This document shows positions 40,330-49,653 of a DNA stretch of 56,282 nucleotides, in pieces (position 1 is the first letter of the stretch; each line of letters begins with the position of its first letter). The notes beneath the pieces were generated by a model. The model saw nothing but the letters and a program-made list of their open reading frames with translations. It searched no databases and was not told the DNA's origin. The position numbers and the translations under genes were made by a program. This stretch comes from Deltaproteobacteria bacterium. Lineage in GTDB: Bacteria > Desulfobacterota > DSM-4660 > Desulfatiglandales > HGW-15. The DNA lies in assembly GCA_016926135.1 (NCBI GenBank), contig JAFGPH010000043.1:1-56282 (forward strand), written 5' to 3'.

Positions 40330-41784
40330 ATGAGGATCACCCTGATCAATGTCTCAAGCACCCTGACGTCTGACGGTTCCCGACTCGTTTCGGCGCTGCT
40401 CAAGAGGGCGGGCCATAGGGTGAAGAGCATATTCATGGCACGATCGGAGCCCCATCCCTACGAGGAATGGGAACTCGAGCCCCTGGACGATATCATGAAG
40501 GCCTGTGATCTTGTCATGATCGGTGTTTACAGCAGTTACGCCTTGCGGGCGGTGCAGGTGACCGATTTCGTGAGGAAGAGGTATCCGGGTATGAAGGTCA
40601 TTTGGGGGGGGCCCCACTGCATCTCTGTGCCGGAACTGGGCCTGCGCTATGCCGATGGGATCTGCTTTTCCGAAGGAGATGAGGCGGTCGTTGAACTCGT
40701 GAAAAGGCTGGAAGGCGGGGGTGATTACCTCAGGACGCCGAACATGGCCTTCCGCCTGAACGGAAGTTCCATCGTCAACGACTTGTTGCCTCCTTTCACG
40801 GATCTGGACGGCCTTCCCTACTATGACTACGATCTGGACGACCAATTCCTGCTCAACAAAGGCCTCTTCCAGATGACAAAGGAGATGTTCAGAAAGCGCT
40901 CCGCAGGCTATCCTTACTACATTCCAACCTACTACTTCACGACATCGAGAGGGTGTCCTCATCGTTGCGCCTACTGCAACAACTGCCGTTATGTGGCGAT
41001 GTTTGGCCGGAATCCCATGCGATTTCAAAGCGTCGAGAGGGTCATCCGGGAACTGGAAGAAACCCTGGAGCGCCTGGATTTTTTCAGGATCGTGGGTTTT
41101 GGGGATGACGACTTTTTCATGAGGCCCAAGAGGGATATTCAGGATTTCGCCGAGAAATACCGAAAGCGTGTGGGGCTGCCTTTCGGCGTGGCTGTCAGCG
41201 CCAACACCTACCATAGGGAAAAAATGGAGATGCTGCTGGATGGGGGCCTGAAATTCATTCAGATGGGCGTCCAGTCCGGAAGCCAACGCATGATGGACGA
41301 GGTCTACGACCGCAACATCAAGATTGCCAGGACAAAAGAGGTCATTCGCCAAATCGCCCCCTTTCGATCCACCCATAAGCTTGACTTCCTGCTGGATTTC
41401 ATCATCGACAACCCATATGAGACGACGGAGGATGTCACCGAAACCTACAGATACATTGTAGACCTGCCCCTCCACGTGATGGTGAATATTTTCTTCCTCG
41501 CCTTTTTCCCCGGCACTCCGATCTACGACAGGGCACTCAAGGACGGAATCATCAGACCCTTTGACGAAAAAGCATTCCGGTTCTACATCAAAAGCCGGGT
41601 GCAGTACCAGCGGAACTACGAGACGTTTCTCATCCTCTTGGAGCGCTATTTGAGACGCCGACCTAAATGGCGTAATCGTGTGCCGCGTTCCCTCCTCGTT
41701 TTTTTGAGCAGCCGACCGATCAGGGGGTTGAGTCGCCTCTTGCCCGATTCGGTGTATGCCTCCCTCAGCGGATTTGTCCAATAG
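40330..41784 (+). CDS. B12-binding domain radical SAM protein
   Basis: This protein of 484 residues has a cobalamin-binding-like N-terminus (LINVSSTLTSDGSRLV, VIWGGPHCISVPE) followed by a radical SAM domain with CPHRCAYC (CxxxCxxC) near residue 215, then a C-terminal helical region. The DxHxxG motif is not obvious, so B12 may be bound base-off without His, as in many class B radical SAM methylases. The product is unknown. GAGAGATG precedes the start. It follows the PilZ gene by 131 nt. Confidence 0.85.
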   Translation: MRITLINVSSTLTSDGSRLVSALLKRAGHRVKSIFMARSEPHPYEEWELEPLDDIMKACDLVMIGVYSSYALRAVQVTDFVRKRYPGMKVIWGGPHCISVPELGLRYADGICFSEGDEAVVELVKRLEGGGDYLRTPNMAFRLNGSSIVNDLLPPFTDLDGLPYYDYDLDDQFLLNKGLFQMTKEMFRKRSAGYPYYIPTYYFTTSRGCPHRCAYCNNCRYVAMFGRNPMRFQSVERVIRELEETLERLDFFRIVGFGDDDFFMRPKRDIQDFAEKYRKRVGLPFGVAVSANTYHREKMEMLLDGGLKFIQMGVQSGSQRMMDEVYDRNIKIARTKEVIRQIAPFRSTHKLDFLLDFIIDNPYETTEDVTETYRYIVDLPLHVMVNIFFLAFFPGTPIYDRALKDGIIRPFDEKAFRFYIKSRVQYQRNYETFLILLERYLRRRPKWRNRVPRSLLVFLSSRPIRGLSRLLPDSVYASLSGFVQ

Positions 41785-41944
41785 GCGTCGCATCCGGAAG
41801 TGACCGCCCTGAGAACAGGAGGGCGTTGTCAAGCTTCTGTTGAGAGACCAGACCAGCGGGTCCCGCCTGGCAATTCCCGCAGACTGTCTGTATTTTTCCC
41901 GGTATTGAGGTTCCGCAAAACAAGAGAAAAACAAGGGATTATTA

Positions 41945-41974
41945 TTGACATTTTAGGACAAATATGATTACAAT
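41945..41974 (+). promoter_or_regulatory. sigma70-type promoter for the cyclase gene
   Basis: A perfect TTGACA (41945-41950) and TACAAT (41969-41974, five of six) are 18 bp apart in a strongly AT-rich leader about 60 bp before the cyclase ATG. Confidence 0.65.
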
Positions 41975-42035
41975 TATTTAATTATAATTAAATTAAATGA
42001 ATATGGTTTAAATTATTTATCCTCCGGGTTTTTTT

Positions 42036-44129
42036 ATGGACTTCTCTGAGGGTCCTTATCAAAGAATCGACGAGCCGCTCTACAATACTCGGGTGATCAG
42101 GAACTATGTGGAGTACGTCAGGAAATTCCACCCTCTCGTCGATCTCGATTCCATTCTCGCCCATGCCTGGATCACCACCTATGAACTCGAAGATCAAGGC
42201 CACTGGTTCAGCCAGTGGCAGGTGGATCGTTTTCACGAGCGCCTGGTGAAAGACACGGGGGATCGGGAGATCTCCCGAAAGGTGGGCCGTTACGTGGCAT
42301 CATCAGAAGCAGCCGGAGCACTGAAGCACTATGCGATGGGTTTCATGAGTCCGGCTGCGGCCTACTGGGTTGTGGAGAAGATCGCCCCACATCTCACCCG
42401 CGCCTCCACTGTGAAGACGCGGAAACTCAAGACCAACAAATTCGAGGTTTCGGTCACACCCAAACCGGGCACAACCCAGAAGCCCTACCAGTGCGAAAAC
42501 CTGATGGGGCAGCTGGAGGCCCTCTCAAAGCTGTTCACCAACAAGTTCGCCAAGATCGATCACCCCCAGTGTATTCATAAGGGTAGATCAGTGTGTGTGT
42601 ACGTGATCACCTTCGAGAAGACCCCTTCTTTTATCTGGAGGGGATCGCGCAACTATTTCATCCTTCTCGGACTCCTGGTCTGCCTCGGACTTCTGTTGGC
42701 GGATCCTTTCTTCTCCTGGTTGTCCGCTCTCCTGCTCTTTGCGACTCTGTACATGGGGATTTCCTATTACTTCGAACGCATGGACAACACAGAGCTGGCC
42801 AGGAACATCGAGAGCCAAAGGGAAGCGGCGAAGCTTCTTCTGGATCAGATCAATATCCGTTACAACGATACCCAACTCGTAAAGGAGATCGGACAGGCTA
42901 CCTCGATGCTTCTCGATATCCGGAAACTCGTGGACGGCGTCATCCGCGCCATGCGGAAGCGGCTGGATTACGACAGGGGGGGCATCTGGTTGGCCAACAG
43001 AGGGAGGAGCCAACTCGTCTACACCGTAGGCTACGGGTACAGTGAAGAGGTAGAAGGGGTTCTCAGAGAGACGAATTTTCGCCTGGACAACCCCCGTTCC
43101 AAGGGAGTGGCTATACAGGCCTTCAGGCAGCAGAGGCCCTTCCTGGTCAACGACACAACCAAAATTGAGAGAGACCTTTCCACGAAAAGCCTGGATTTTC
43201 TCAAAAAGACGGGCACTCAGTCTTTCATCTGTGTGCCTCTGGTCTACGAGGGAGAATCGCTGGGAGTGTTGTTCGTGGACAATCTCCAGTCCAAGAGACC
43301 CCTCAGTCAGAGCGACATGTCGCTCCTCATGGGGATAGCCACGCAGATCGCTATCAGCATCCACAATGCCATGTCCTACCAGAAGCTCCAGGAGAGTAAG
43401 GAGAGGGAGCAGAGCCTGAGAAAGCTCTTCGAGAAATACGTGCCCGCACCCATCATCAAGAGGTACGTGGACACCAACGATGTGGATCTGCTCAAGGGTG
43501 AGGAGTCTTCCATAACGGTGCTGTTTCTCGATATTCGGGGCTTCACGTCGAGTTCGGAGACCATGGACGCTACGGACGTGGTCTCATTCTTGAACAGCTA
43601 CTTCGAGAGATGTTCTTTCGTGGTCTTCGAAGGAAGGGGGCACATCAACAAGTATACCGGTGACGGCTTTCTGGCCATCTTCGGGGCACCGGAGCCCCTG
43701 GAGAATCATGCGGCCCAGGCTTTTACCACTGCGTGTAAACTCCTTGAACTCACAAGAGATTTTATTCTTGCGGGACAGCCCATGGGGGTGGGGATCGGCA
43801 TTTATGCGGGGAGGGCGGTTCTGGGGAACATAGGATGCCAGACCAAAATCGAATACACGGCGATCGGCGACACGGTGAACAGCGCCGCGAGGCTACAGGA
43901 GTTCACGAGGCACTTCAACGAGTATCCGATCATCATGGGTAGAGAGGTGTGGGAGAATCTGAACGACCATCCTTACTATCCCGCCATCCGGCATCTGGGA
44001 AGCCTGAAGGTTCGGGGGAAAAAGGAAGGGGTGGATGCCTATGGGTTCAATTTCTTCAAGGATGGATCGGCTGGCGCCGGGTCTCACGAGGAAGGTTTGA
44101 CCCCCTTGCAGAGAATCAAGGGGGTGTAA
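42036..44129 (+). CDS. sensor adenylate/guanylate cyclase (V4R-like, TM, GAF, class III cyclase)
   Basis: This protein of 697 residues has an N-terminal domain (1-195) ending in QCIHKGRSVCVYVITF, which resembles V4R/HNOB-type small-molecule sensors. Two adjacent membrane helices (about 207-245) follow, then a short coiled coil, a GAF domain (about 290-440) and a class III cyclase domain (about 485-660). In the cyclase, FLDIRGFT and GDGF hold the metal-binding Asp residues, INKYTGDGF the base-specificity Lys, and AIGDTVNSAARL the transition-state Asn/Arg. Lys favours ATP, so cAMP is the expected product. The 3' end overlaps the convergent methyltransferase gene by 46 bp. Confidence 0.85.
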   Translation: MDFSEGPYQRIDEPLYNTRVIRNYVEYVRKFHPLVDLDSILAHAWITTYELEDQGHWFSQWQVDRFHERLVKDTGDREISRKVGRYVASSEAAGALKHYAMGFMSPAAAYWVVEKIAPHLTRASTVKTRKLKTNKFEVSVTPKPGTTQKPYQCENLMGQLEALSKLFTNKFAKIDHPQCIHKGRSVCVYVITFEKTPSFIWRGSRNYFILLGLLVCLGLLLADPFFSWLSALLLFATLYMGISYYFERMDNTELARNIESQREAAKLLLDQINIRYNDTQLVKEIGQATSMLLDIRKLVDGVIRAMRKRLDYDRGGIWLANRGRSQLVYTVGYGYSEEVEGVLRETNFRLDNPRSKGVAIQAFRQQRPFLVNDTTKIERDLSTKSLDFLKKTGTQSFICVPLVYEGESLGVLFVDNLQSKRPLSQSDMSLLMGIATQIAISIHNAMSYQKLQESKEREQSLRKLFEKYVPAPIIKRYVDTNDVDLLKGEESSITVLFLDIRGFTSSSETMDATDVVSFLNSYFERCSFVVFEGRGHINKYTGDGFLAIFGAPEPLENHAAQAFTTACKLLELTRDFILAGQPMGVGIGIYAGRAVLGNIGCQTKIEYTAIGDTVNSAARLQEFTRHFNEYPIIMGREVWENLNDHPYYPAIRHLGSLKVRGKKEGVDAYGFNFFKDGSAGAGSHEEGLTPLQRIKGV

Positions 44130-44899
44130 GTGAATCTTCTCGGGTTCCAGAAAAATGACTTGAAGTCCTCAAAAAAGCCTTCATGCCCGCCCCGGTATTT
44201 CTCAAACATGCCCTTGGCCCTTTCGGAGACGACCTCCGCCTTCTTGATCCAGTTGAAGACATCGAGATCCCTCAAATCACCGTAGATCAGGTGGTGGGGG
44301 AGGAGATCCACCTGGATGTCCTGATAACCGCAATCATACATGTAGGCGTATAACTTCCTTCCGGCAAAGGCATCGAAATTGTAGGTCTCTTGCACCCTTC
44401 GGGAGAGGTCCAGAAGGATCTCCTCCATGAACGCGGGCAATTCGTAGTGACTCAGGCAGTTGTGATCAAGGTCCATGAGGCAGAGGGTGCCCCCGGGCCT
44501 GAGGCACTCTGTGAGATTTCTGACGATTTTGGGTCCCTCCCCAAAATTGTACTCCATCACAAAGCGCACCCAGATGAGGTCGAACGGGCTCTCAACGTCG
44601 AGGCGTTTTCTCAGATCCTGGACCTGAAAACCCAGGCCCGGCTGGCCGCCATAATGCTCGCGGGCATACTCTATCCTTTGCTGAGAATAGTCCACGCCCA
44701 GAATGGTGCCCCCGGGCTGGATCATGTGGTGCAAGATGGAGGTGATCCTGCCGGGACCGCATCCTGCGTCCAGGACCCTGAGACCCGGCCGGATGCCGGA
44801 CCAGAAGGCCTGCCTTCGAACCGCTTCGGGGTCGGTTTTCAGGTCCAGGCGAACAGCCTCCTCAGGACTCTCCATGAAATAGGTTCTCTGTTCACTCAT
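44084..44899 (-). CDS. SAM-dependent methyltransferase
   Basis: This 271-residue class I methyltransferase has motif I VLDAGCGPGRIT near residue 40, GVDYSQQRIEYA as motif II, and LRPGGTLCLMD as post-motif. The substrate is not evident. The start at 44899 (MSEQRTYF) follows AAGGA at a slightly long spacing. It is convergent with, and overlaps, the cyclase gene and is divergent from the radical SAM gene at 45181. Confidence 0.85.
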   Translation of the reverse strand: MSEQRTYFMESPEEAVRLDLKTDPEAVRRQAFWSGIRPGLRVLDAGCGPGRITSILHHMIQPGGTILGVDYSQQRIEYAREHYGGQPGLGFQVQDLRKRLDVESPFDLIWVRFVMEYNFGEGPKIVRNLTECLRPGGTLCLMDLDHNCLSHYELPAFMEEILLDLSRRVQETYNFDAFAGRKLYAYMYDCGYQDIQVDLLPHHLIYGDLRDLDVFNWIKKAEVVSERAKGMFEKYRGGHEGFFEDFKSFFWNPRRFTYTPLILCKGVKPSS

Positions 44900-45180
44900 C
44901 GCGAGAGATCCTTGTCTCAGCAAAGATACCAACTTCAGTCATCAGGACCCGCCCGGTGTGGCTTCCTTGCCGTGAGGGTTTCCGGTCACCCGGCGGAATC
45001 AAGACGGCCATGAGCGCCGAGCGGTGCGCCATTTTATAGCACGAAAGGCCCTCCAAGGCAAAGGGATTGAGAAGGGGTGCCATGCCTGAATGACTTGAAA
45101 TTCTGTGGGATTGATATATGTTATTGAACATGAGAGCGGATGGTACCAAACCATCATAGCCCGGGGAGGAACGATAGGAA

Positions 45181-46338
45181 ATGCAACGAGGATCAAGCTT
45201 CGAACAGGGACCCATCAGGCCGCCTAATGAGGCACAAAGCCTTCTGCTGAGACTGACCCGCAATTGTCCATGGAATCAATGTCTGTTCTGTCCGGTGTAC
45301 AAAGGAAAGAAGTTTTCCCTCAGGACAGTGGATGAGATCAAGAAAGACATTCAGACAGCGCGGGACATTGCCAATGAGATCAAGGCCCTTTCCTGGGGAC
45401 TCGGTTACAGCGGAACCATCCATGATGCGGTCATCAGCCATATCTTCACCGGTACAAAATACAGTGACGTGTTCAGGGGCGTTGCAGCATGGCTGTATTA
45501 CGGAACAGGTTCCTGCTTTTTACAGGACGCAGACAACCTTGTCATGAGGACGGATGATCTGGTAGAGGTTCTCCGATTCCTCCGCGAGAAGTTCCCCGAG
45601 ATCACGAGGGTCACGACCTATTCCCGATCCAGAACGATTGTCCGCAAATCCGTTGAGGCCCTTACAAGAATCCACGAGGCAGGATTGGATAGGGTCCATG
45701 TCGGCCTTGAAACGGGATACGATCCGCTTTTGAAGATGATGAAGAAGGGGGTTCGTGCCTTTCAGCACGTTGAGGCGGGAAGGAAGATCCTGGATGCCGG
45801 GATGGAACTCTCCGAGTACGTGATGCCAGGTCTTGGGGGTCAGGAGCATTGGAAAGAACACGCCACGGCGACGGCGAAGGTGCTCAATCAGATCAATCCC
45901 CATTTCATTCGGCTCAGGAGTCTACGCGTGCCTGAAAGGGTGCTGCTCTTTGAGAAACTGAAGAGCGGCGAGTTTACGATGCAGACGGATGATATGCTGG
46001 CCGAGGAGCTGCGAGTGTTCATCGGGAACCTTGAGGGCATTTCGAGCGTTGTTACGAGTGACCACATCATGAATCTCCTGGAGGAAGTCACGGGGAAACT
46101 CCCCGCTGACAGGGAGAAGATGATTGAAGTGATCAACCGATACCTGGCGCTTCCCGAGACCGACCGCCTGGTCTATCGCGTAGGCCGAAGGGGAGGGGCC
46201 TACCGTTCCGTCGAGGATCTCAATCGCGATCCGGCCACTTATGAAAAGTTACGAAGGCTCGTGGATGATTTAAAGGAAAAAGGGGGCATGGGAGAGGTGG
46301 AGAGGTTCATTACGGACCTGGTGGACCAGTACATTTGA
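45181..46338 (+). CDS. radical SAM protein
   Basis: This 385-residue protein has the CxxxCxxC motif as CPWNQCLFC (Cys near residues 29/34/37), a spacing of C-x4-C-x2-C that differs by one from the canonical motif. VGLETGYDPLLKMMKKGV resembles the HemN/coproporphyrinogen-dehydrogenase-like SAM region. The lack of a clear second cluster makes the role open. It precedes the tetrapyrrole block (precorrin-2 dehydrogenase, ccsA, hemA) but is separated by about 100 nt, so a haem link is only suggested. Confidence 0.8.
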   Translation: MQRGSSFEQGPIRPPNEAQSLLLRLTRNCPWNQCLFCPVYKGKKFSLRTVDEIKKDIQTARDIANEIKALSWGLGYSGTIHDAVISHIFTGTKYSDVFRGVAAWLYYGTGSCFLQDADNLVMRTDDLVEVLRFLREKFPEITRVTTYSRSRTIVRKSVEALTRIHEAGLDRVHVGLETGYDPLLKMMKKGVRAFQHVEAGRKILDAGMELSEYVMPGLGGQEHWKEHATATAKVLNQINPHFIRLRSLRVPERVLLFEKLKSGEFTMQTDDMLAEELRVFIGNLEGISSVVTSDHIMNLLEEVTGKLPADREKMIEVINRYLALPETDRLVYRVGRRGGAYRSVEDLNRDPATYEKLRRLVDDLKEKGGMGEVERFITDLVDQYI

Positions 46339-46442
46339 GGAGGATCAAGGGACAAGGTCCAAGGTGCAAGAAAATGAAGAGATTCTTGAAGGAACCCTGA
46401 ACCTGCAACCTTTGCCATCGGTCACGGAGGCACTTGGCGGCC

Positions 46443-47114
46443 ATGCCGTATTACCCTGTTTTCCTGGATCTTCGGGGACGAAAAGTCCTGGTGGTGGGCG
46501 GCGGTACTGTGGCCCAGCGCAAGGTCGAGACTTTTCTGGAGTTCGGAGGCTCCGTTTTCATCACAGCCAGGGAACTCACCGAGACGCTCAAGGGCCACGT
46601 GGAAGAGGGGAGGATCCGGTTTGCGGGTAAGGAATTCAGGGAAGACGATCTCCAGGATGCGTGGATGGTCGTTGCGGCAACCGACGACCCGGATGCAAAC
46701 CGGAGGGTGAGTGAGTGCGCCAGGCAAAGAGGCATTCTGGTCAATGCGGTGGACCAGCCTTCGGACTGCACCTTCATCGTGCCTTCGGTGCTCAGGCGGG
46801 GGGACCTGGTGATTGCTGTCTCCACTTCCGGGAAAAGCCCGGCCCTGGCCAGGAGGGTGCGGGAGCAACTGGAACAGATCTTCGGTGCTGAATATGAATC
46901 CTTCCTGATCCTGATGGGCCTTCTGCGGGAAGAGATCCTCTCACGGGGGCTTTCTCTGGAAGAGAGGAGCGAAATCTTTCGCGACCTCGTCCAGTCCGAT
47001 CTCCTGGAACGTATCCGGTCGGGAGACTGGGCAGGAGCGGCCTCCACGTTGAACCGTATCACGGGAACCACACTGTCCCCCCTGGATATGAAGAAAACGA
47101 TCGAGGTCACCTGA
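46443..47114 (+). CDS. precorrin-2 dehydrogenase / sirohydrochlorin ferrochelatase-like
   Basis: This 223-residue NAD-binding protein of the CysG N-terminal/SirC/Met8 type has YYPVFLDLRGRKVLVVGGGTVAQRK at the start (Rossmann GGGxVAxRK) and NAVDQPSDCTFIVPS and STSGKSPALARRVR further on. It oxidises precorrin-2 to sirohydrochlorin, feeding sirohaem, haem d1 or alternative haem routes. ATG 46443 lies 12 nt after GGAGG; a TTG three codons upstream is the alternative. It is followed by ccsA after 4 nt and then hemA. Confidence 0.92.
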   Translation: MPYYPVFLDLRGRKVLVVGGGTVAQRKVETFLEFGGSVFITARELTETLKGHVEEGRIRFAGKEFREDDLQDAWMVVAATDDPDANRRVSECARQRGILVNAVDQPSDCTFIVPSVLRRGDLVIAVSTSGKSPALARRVREQLEQIFGAEYESFLILMGLLREEILSRGLSLEERSEIFRDLVQSDLLERIRSGDWAGAASTLNRITGTTLSPLDMKKTIEVT

Positions 47115-47118
47115 CGCG

Positions 47119-47958
47119 ATGGGACTGATGCTTTCCACATTGGCGCTTTTCCTCATTCTGCTGGCTACGGGCGGTTTCATCGTCTTCGTTATCAAACAGG
47201 AGAAATCCGTATACCTCTGGTCCTACAGGATTCTTCTGGCAGGCTTCGCCGTACTGACACTGCAACTGGCCCACGGCTATTCTGTGCTGGGCGCTGCGCC
47301 GGTACTGAGCTTCAAGACGGCACTGTCCTTTTTTGCCTGGACGATTCTGGGAGCCTACTTGCTCCTCCATCTCAAATTCAGGCTCATGGTCCTTGGCTCC
47401 TTCATCTCTCCCCTGGCTGCATTTCTGATGATCATCTCTTCCACCCTCCCGGCCCGGGAGGTGGTGGTCAAGCCCGTTTTCAAGAGCGTGTGGCTTTCCA
47501 TGCATGTCTTGACGACCGTCATGGGGGACGGGATGTTCGCCGTGGCGTTCATGGCGGCCATCATGTATCTGATCCAGGAAAACCAGATCAAGAGGAAGAG
47601 ATTCGGGTCCCTGTACAGAAGGCTCCCCTCCCTCCAGACTCTTGACTCGATCAATCATTACTCGTTGCTGTATGGCTTTGCCTTGCTGACTGTCGGGATG
47701 ATGACGGGTGCCTTCTTCGCCCAGGTTGCCCTCGGCAGCTACTGGCGCTGGGACCCCAAGGAAGTCTGGTCCCTGATCACCTGGCTTTTCTATGCCGTAC
47801 TTCTCCACGAGAGACTGGCGGTGGGCTGGAGAGGTCGAAGAGCGGCGATACTGTCCATTCTTGCTTTTCTGGTGCTTCTCTTCACCTTCCTCGGTATCGG
47901 TCTGTGGATGAGTGACTACCACAGTTTCAGGAGCCTTGGAGGACAGCCGGGGCTATGA
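47119..47958 (+). CDS. ccsA: cytochrome c assembly protein CcsA/HemX family
   Basis: This 279-residue membrane protein has about eight helices. The haem-handling WWD motif reads GSYWRWDPKEVWSLITW near residue 210. His in SMHVLTT and in LHER flank it, as in ResC/CcsA. In system II cytochrome c maturation CcsA acts with CcsB; in hem operons the related HemX helps tetrapyrrole synthesis. The strong WWD motif favours haem transport, and multihaem proteins would need it. It overlaps hemA by ATGA. Confidence 0.9.
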   Translation: MGLMLSTLALFLILLATGGFIVFVIKQEKSVYLWSYRILLAGFAVLTLQLAHGYSVLGAAPVLSFKTALSFFAWTILGAYLLLHLKFRLMVLGSFISPLAAFLMIISSTLPAREVVVKPVFKSVWLSMHVLTTVMGDGMFAVAFMAAIMYLIQENQIKRKRFGSLYRRLPSLQTLDSINHYSLLYGFALLTVGMMTGAFFAQVALGSYWRWDPKEVWSLITWLFYAVLLHERLAVGWRGRRAAILSILAFLVLLFTFLGIGLWMSDYHSFRSLGGQPGL

Positions 47959-49286
47959 CTAAGATCCTCGACATCGGGATGAACCACGAGACCGCTCCCG
48001 TGGAGATCAGGGAATGCATGGCCAGGGAACCCGGAATCGCTCAGGCCGCGCTTGACGAGATGCGTCAACTGTCGTGCGTCAGGGAGGGGCTCTATCTCTC
48101 CACGTGCAATCGGGTAGAGGCCCTAGTCATCACCGAGGAGCCTCAGGAAGCGCGGAAGTGCGTCCTCTCGCTCATGGCCCGCCTCGGGGGTATCGGCGAG
48201 ACTCGTTTCGCGTCGAATCTCTACACCCTTGAAGACAGGGATGCCGTACGGCACATATTCAGGGTCGCATCGAGTCTGGATTCCATGGTGGTTGGGGAGC
48301 CCCAGATCCTTGGCCAGATCAAGCAGGCCTATGCCCAGGCCGCCAGAGAGAAGACCTCGGGGGTCATCCTGAACAGGTTGATGCACAAGGCCTTTCACGT
48401 GGCCAAGAGGGTGAGAACCGAAACCGGCGTTTCCGACTCCGCGGTTTCCGTCAGCTATGCGGCCGTGGAGATGGCCAAGAAGATCTTTCATGATCTCAGG
48501 GGAAAAGGAATTTTTCTGGTCGGGGCAGGGGAGATGGCGGAACTGGCGGCCAAGCATCTGGTCAAGAACGGGGCAGACACACTGCTGGTGGCCAACAGGA
48601 CCTTTGAAAGGGCTGTTGAAATGGCGGATGCCTTCGCAGCAAAGGCCGTGGCCTTTGAAGAGATCGAATCCCTGCTCCAAGAAGCGGACATCGTCATCAC
48701 CTCCACGGCGGCGGGAGGATATGTGGTCACCCACGACCAGGTCAGGGGCTGCCTCAGGAAGAGGCGCAACCGGCCCCTTTTCCTTGTGGACATTGCCGTG
48801 CCCAGGAACGTGGAACCCAGGGTGAACGACCTGGGAAACGTCTACCTGTACGACATCGATGACCTGAGGGCGGTGACGGAACTCAACAAGGCGCAGCGGC
48901 AGGAGGAGGCCCTGAAGGCGGAGCGCATCGTGGAGGAAGAGGTGGTGCGGTTTGATAAGTGGCTGAAGACCCTTCATGTGGTTCCTACCATCGTCTCCCT
49001 CAAGGAAAAGGCGGAGGCGATCCGAAGAGCGGAGATCAAGCGGAGCCTGGGAAATCTGGGCGGTCTCAGTCCGTCGCAGATCGAGGTGATCGAAACCCTT
49101 ACGCTCTCGATCACGGAAAAGATTATCAACGATCCCATCCTCGTTCTGAAGAGAAAGGCGGATCGGCCTACCAGGGACAATTATCTGGACATGGCGAGGA
49201 GACTGTTCAATCTAGATTCTGACTATGTCGAGGAGAACGTCAATGGACTTGAACCGGATGATAGCGACCCTCAGGAAACATCCTGA
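47955..49286 (+). CDS. hemA: glutamyl-tRNA reductase
   Basis: This 443-residue NADPH enzyme of the C5 tetrapyrrole route has the catalytic Cys51 in STCNR, a NADPH Rossmann motif (GAGEMAELAAKHL) near residue 190, and a C-terminal dimerisation domain. It reduces glutamyl-tRNA to glutamate-1-semialdehyde. The start overlaps ccsA (ATGA), and the 3' end overlaps moaE by 44 nt. Confidence 0.96.
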   Translation: MTKILDIGMNHETAPVEIRECMAREPGIAQAALDEMRQLSCVREGLYLSTCNRVEALVITEEPQEARKCVLSLMARLGGIGETRFASNLYTLEDRDAVRHIFRVASSLDSMVVGEPQILGQIKQAYAQAAREKTSGVILNRLMHKAFHVAKRVRTETGVSDSAVSVSYAAVEMAKKIFHDLRGKGIFLVGAGEMAELAAKHLVKNGADTLLVANRTFERAVEMADAFAAKAVAFEEIESLLQEADIVITSTAAGGYVVTHDQVRGCLRKRRNRPLFLVDIAVPRNVEPRVNDLGNVYLYDIDDLRAVTELNKAQRQEEALKAERIVEEEVVRFDKWLKTLHVVPTIVSLKEKAEAIRRAEIKRSLGNLGGLSPSQIEVIETLTLSITEKIINDPILVLKRKADRPTRDNYLDMARRLFNLDSDYVEENVNGLEPDDSDPQETS

Positions 49287-49599
49287 TTCGCGCAAGATAG
49301 GAATGATCGCCTCGCACCTGGGTGTGGTGCGCGGATCCTCCCGGGACGGCCGTCCCGTGGAGGCGATGGACGTGGTTGTGGATCATGGGCGTGTGGAGAA
49401 AATCCTGGAGGAGGTGCGGGTGCTCCCGGGGATCGTGGACGTGCTGGTGGACTTCAACGAGGGCCACCTGAAGGTGGGGGAGGAGATCCTCGCCGTGGCC
49501 GTGGCCGGAGACATCCGGGAGAATGTTTTCGATGCCCTCATGCGGACCGTCAAGCGCATCAAGGCGGAGGCGAGCAGGAAGGAAGAACTCTACCTGTGA
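49243..49599 (+). CDS. moaE: MoaE-family protein (molybdopterin synthase large subunit-like)
   Basis: This 118-residue protein follows MoaE over most of its length: HLGVVRGSSRDGRPVEAM corresponds to the GxVRxxxxGxxVxxL entry. GHLKVGEEILAVAVAGDIRENVFDAL is the GxLxxGExxVxVxVxxxHRxxAF core, and the end is a Lys-rich RIKAEASRKEE. MoaE is usually about 140-150 residues, and the WKKE end motif is only partly kept, so activity is not certain. GAGGAGAACGTCA precedes ATG 49243. It overlaps hemA and is followed by moaC. Confidence 0.8.
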   Translation: MDLNRMIATLRKHPDSRKIGMIASHLGVVRGSSRDGRPVEAMDVVVDHGRVEKILEEVRVLPGIVDVLVDFNEGHLKVGEEILAVAVAGDIRENVFDALMRTVKRIKAEASRKEELYL

Positions 49600-49653
49600 G
49601 GTCACGCGGAAGCAAGGGTTCGACATACGGGTTTTGGGGAGAGGAGGAAACCG

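Noticed and set aside
40354..41934. 526-codon open frame on the minus strand
   Set aside because: It is a shadow of the B12 radical SAM gene; no motif, no ribosome-binding site.
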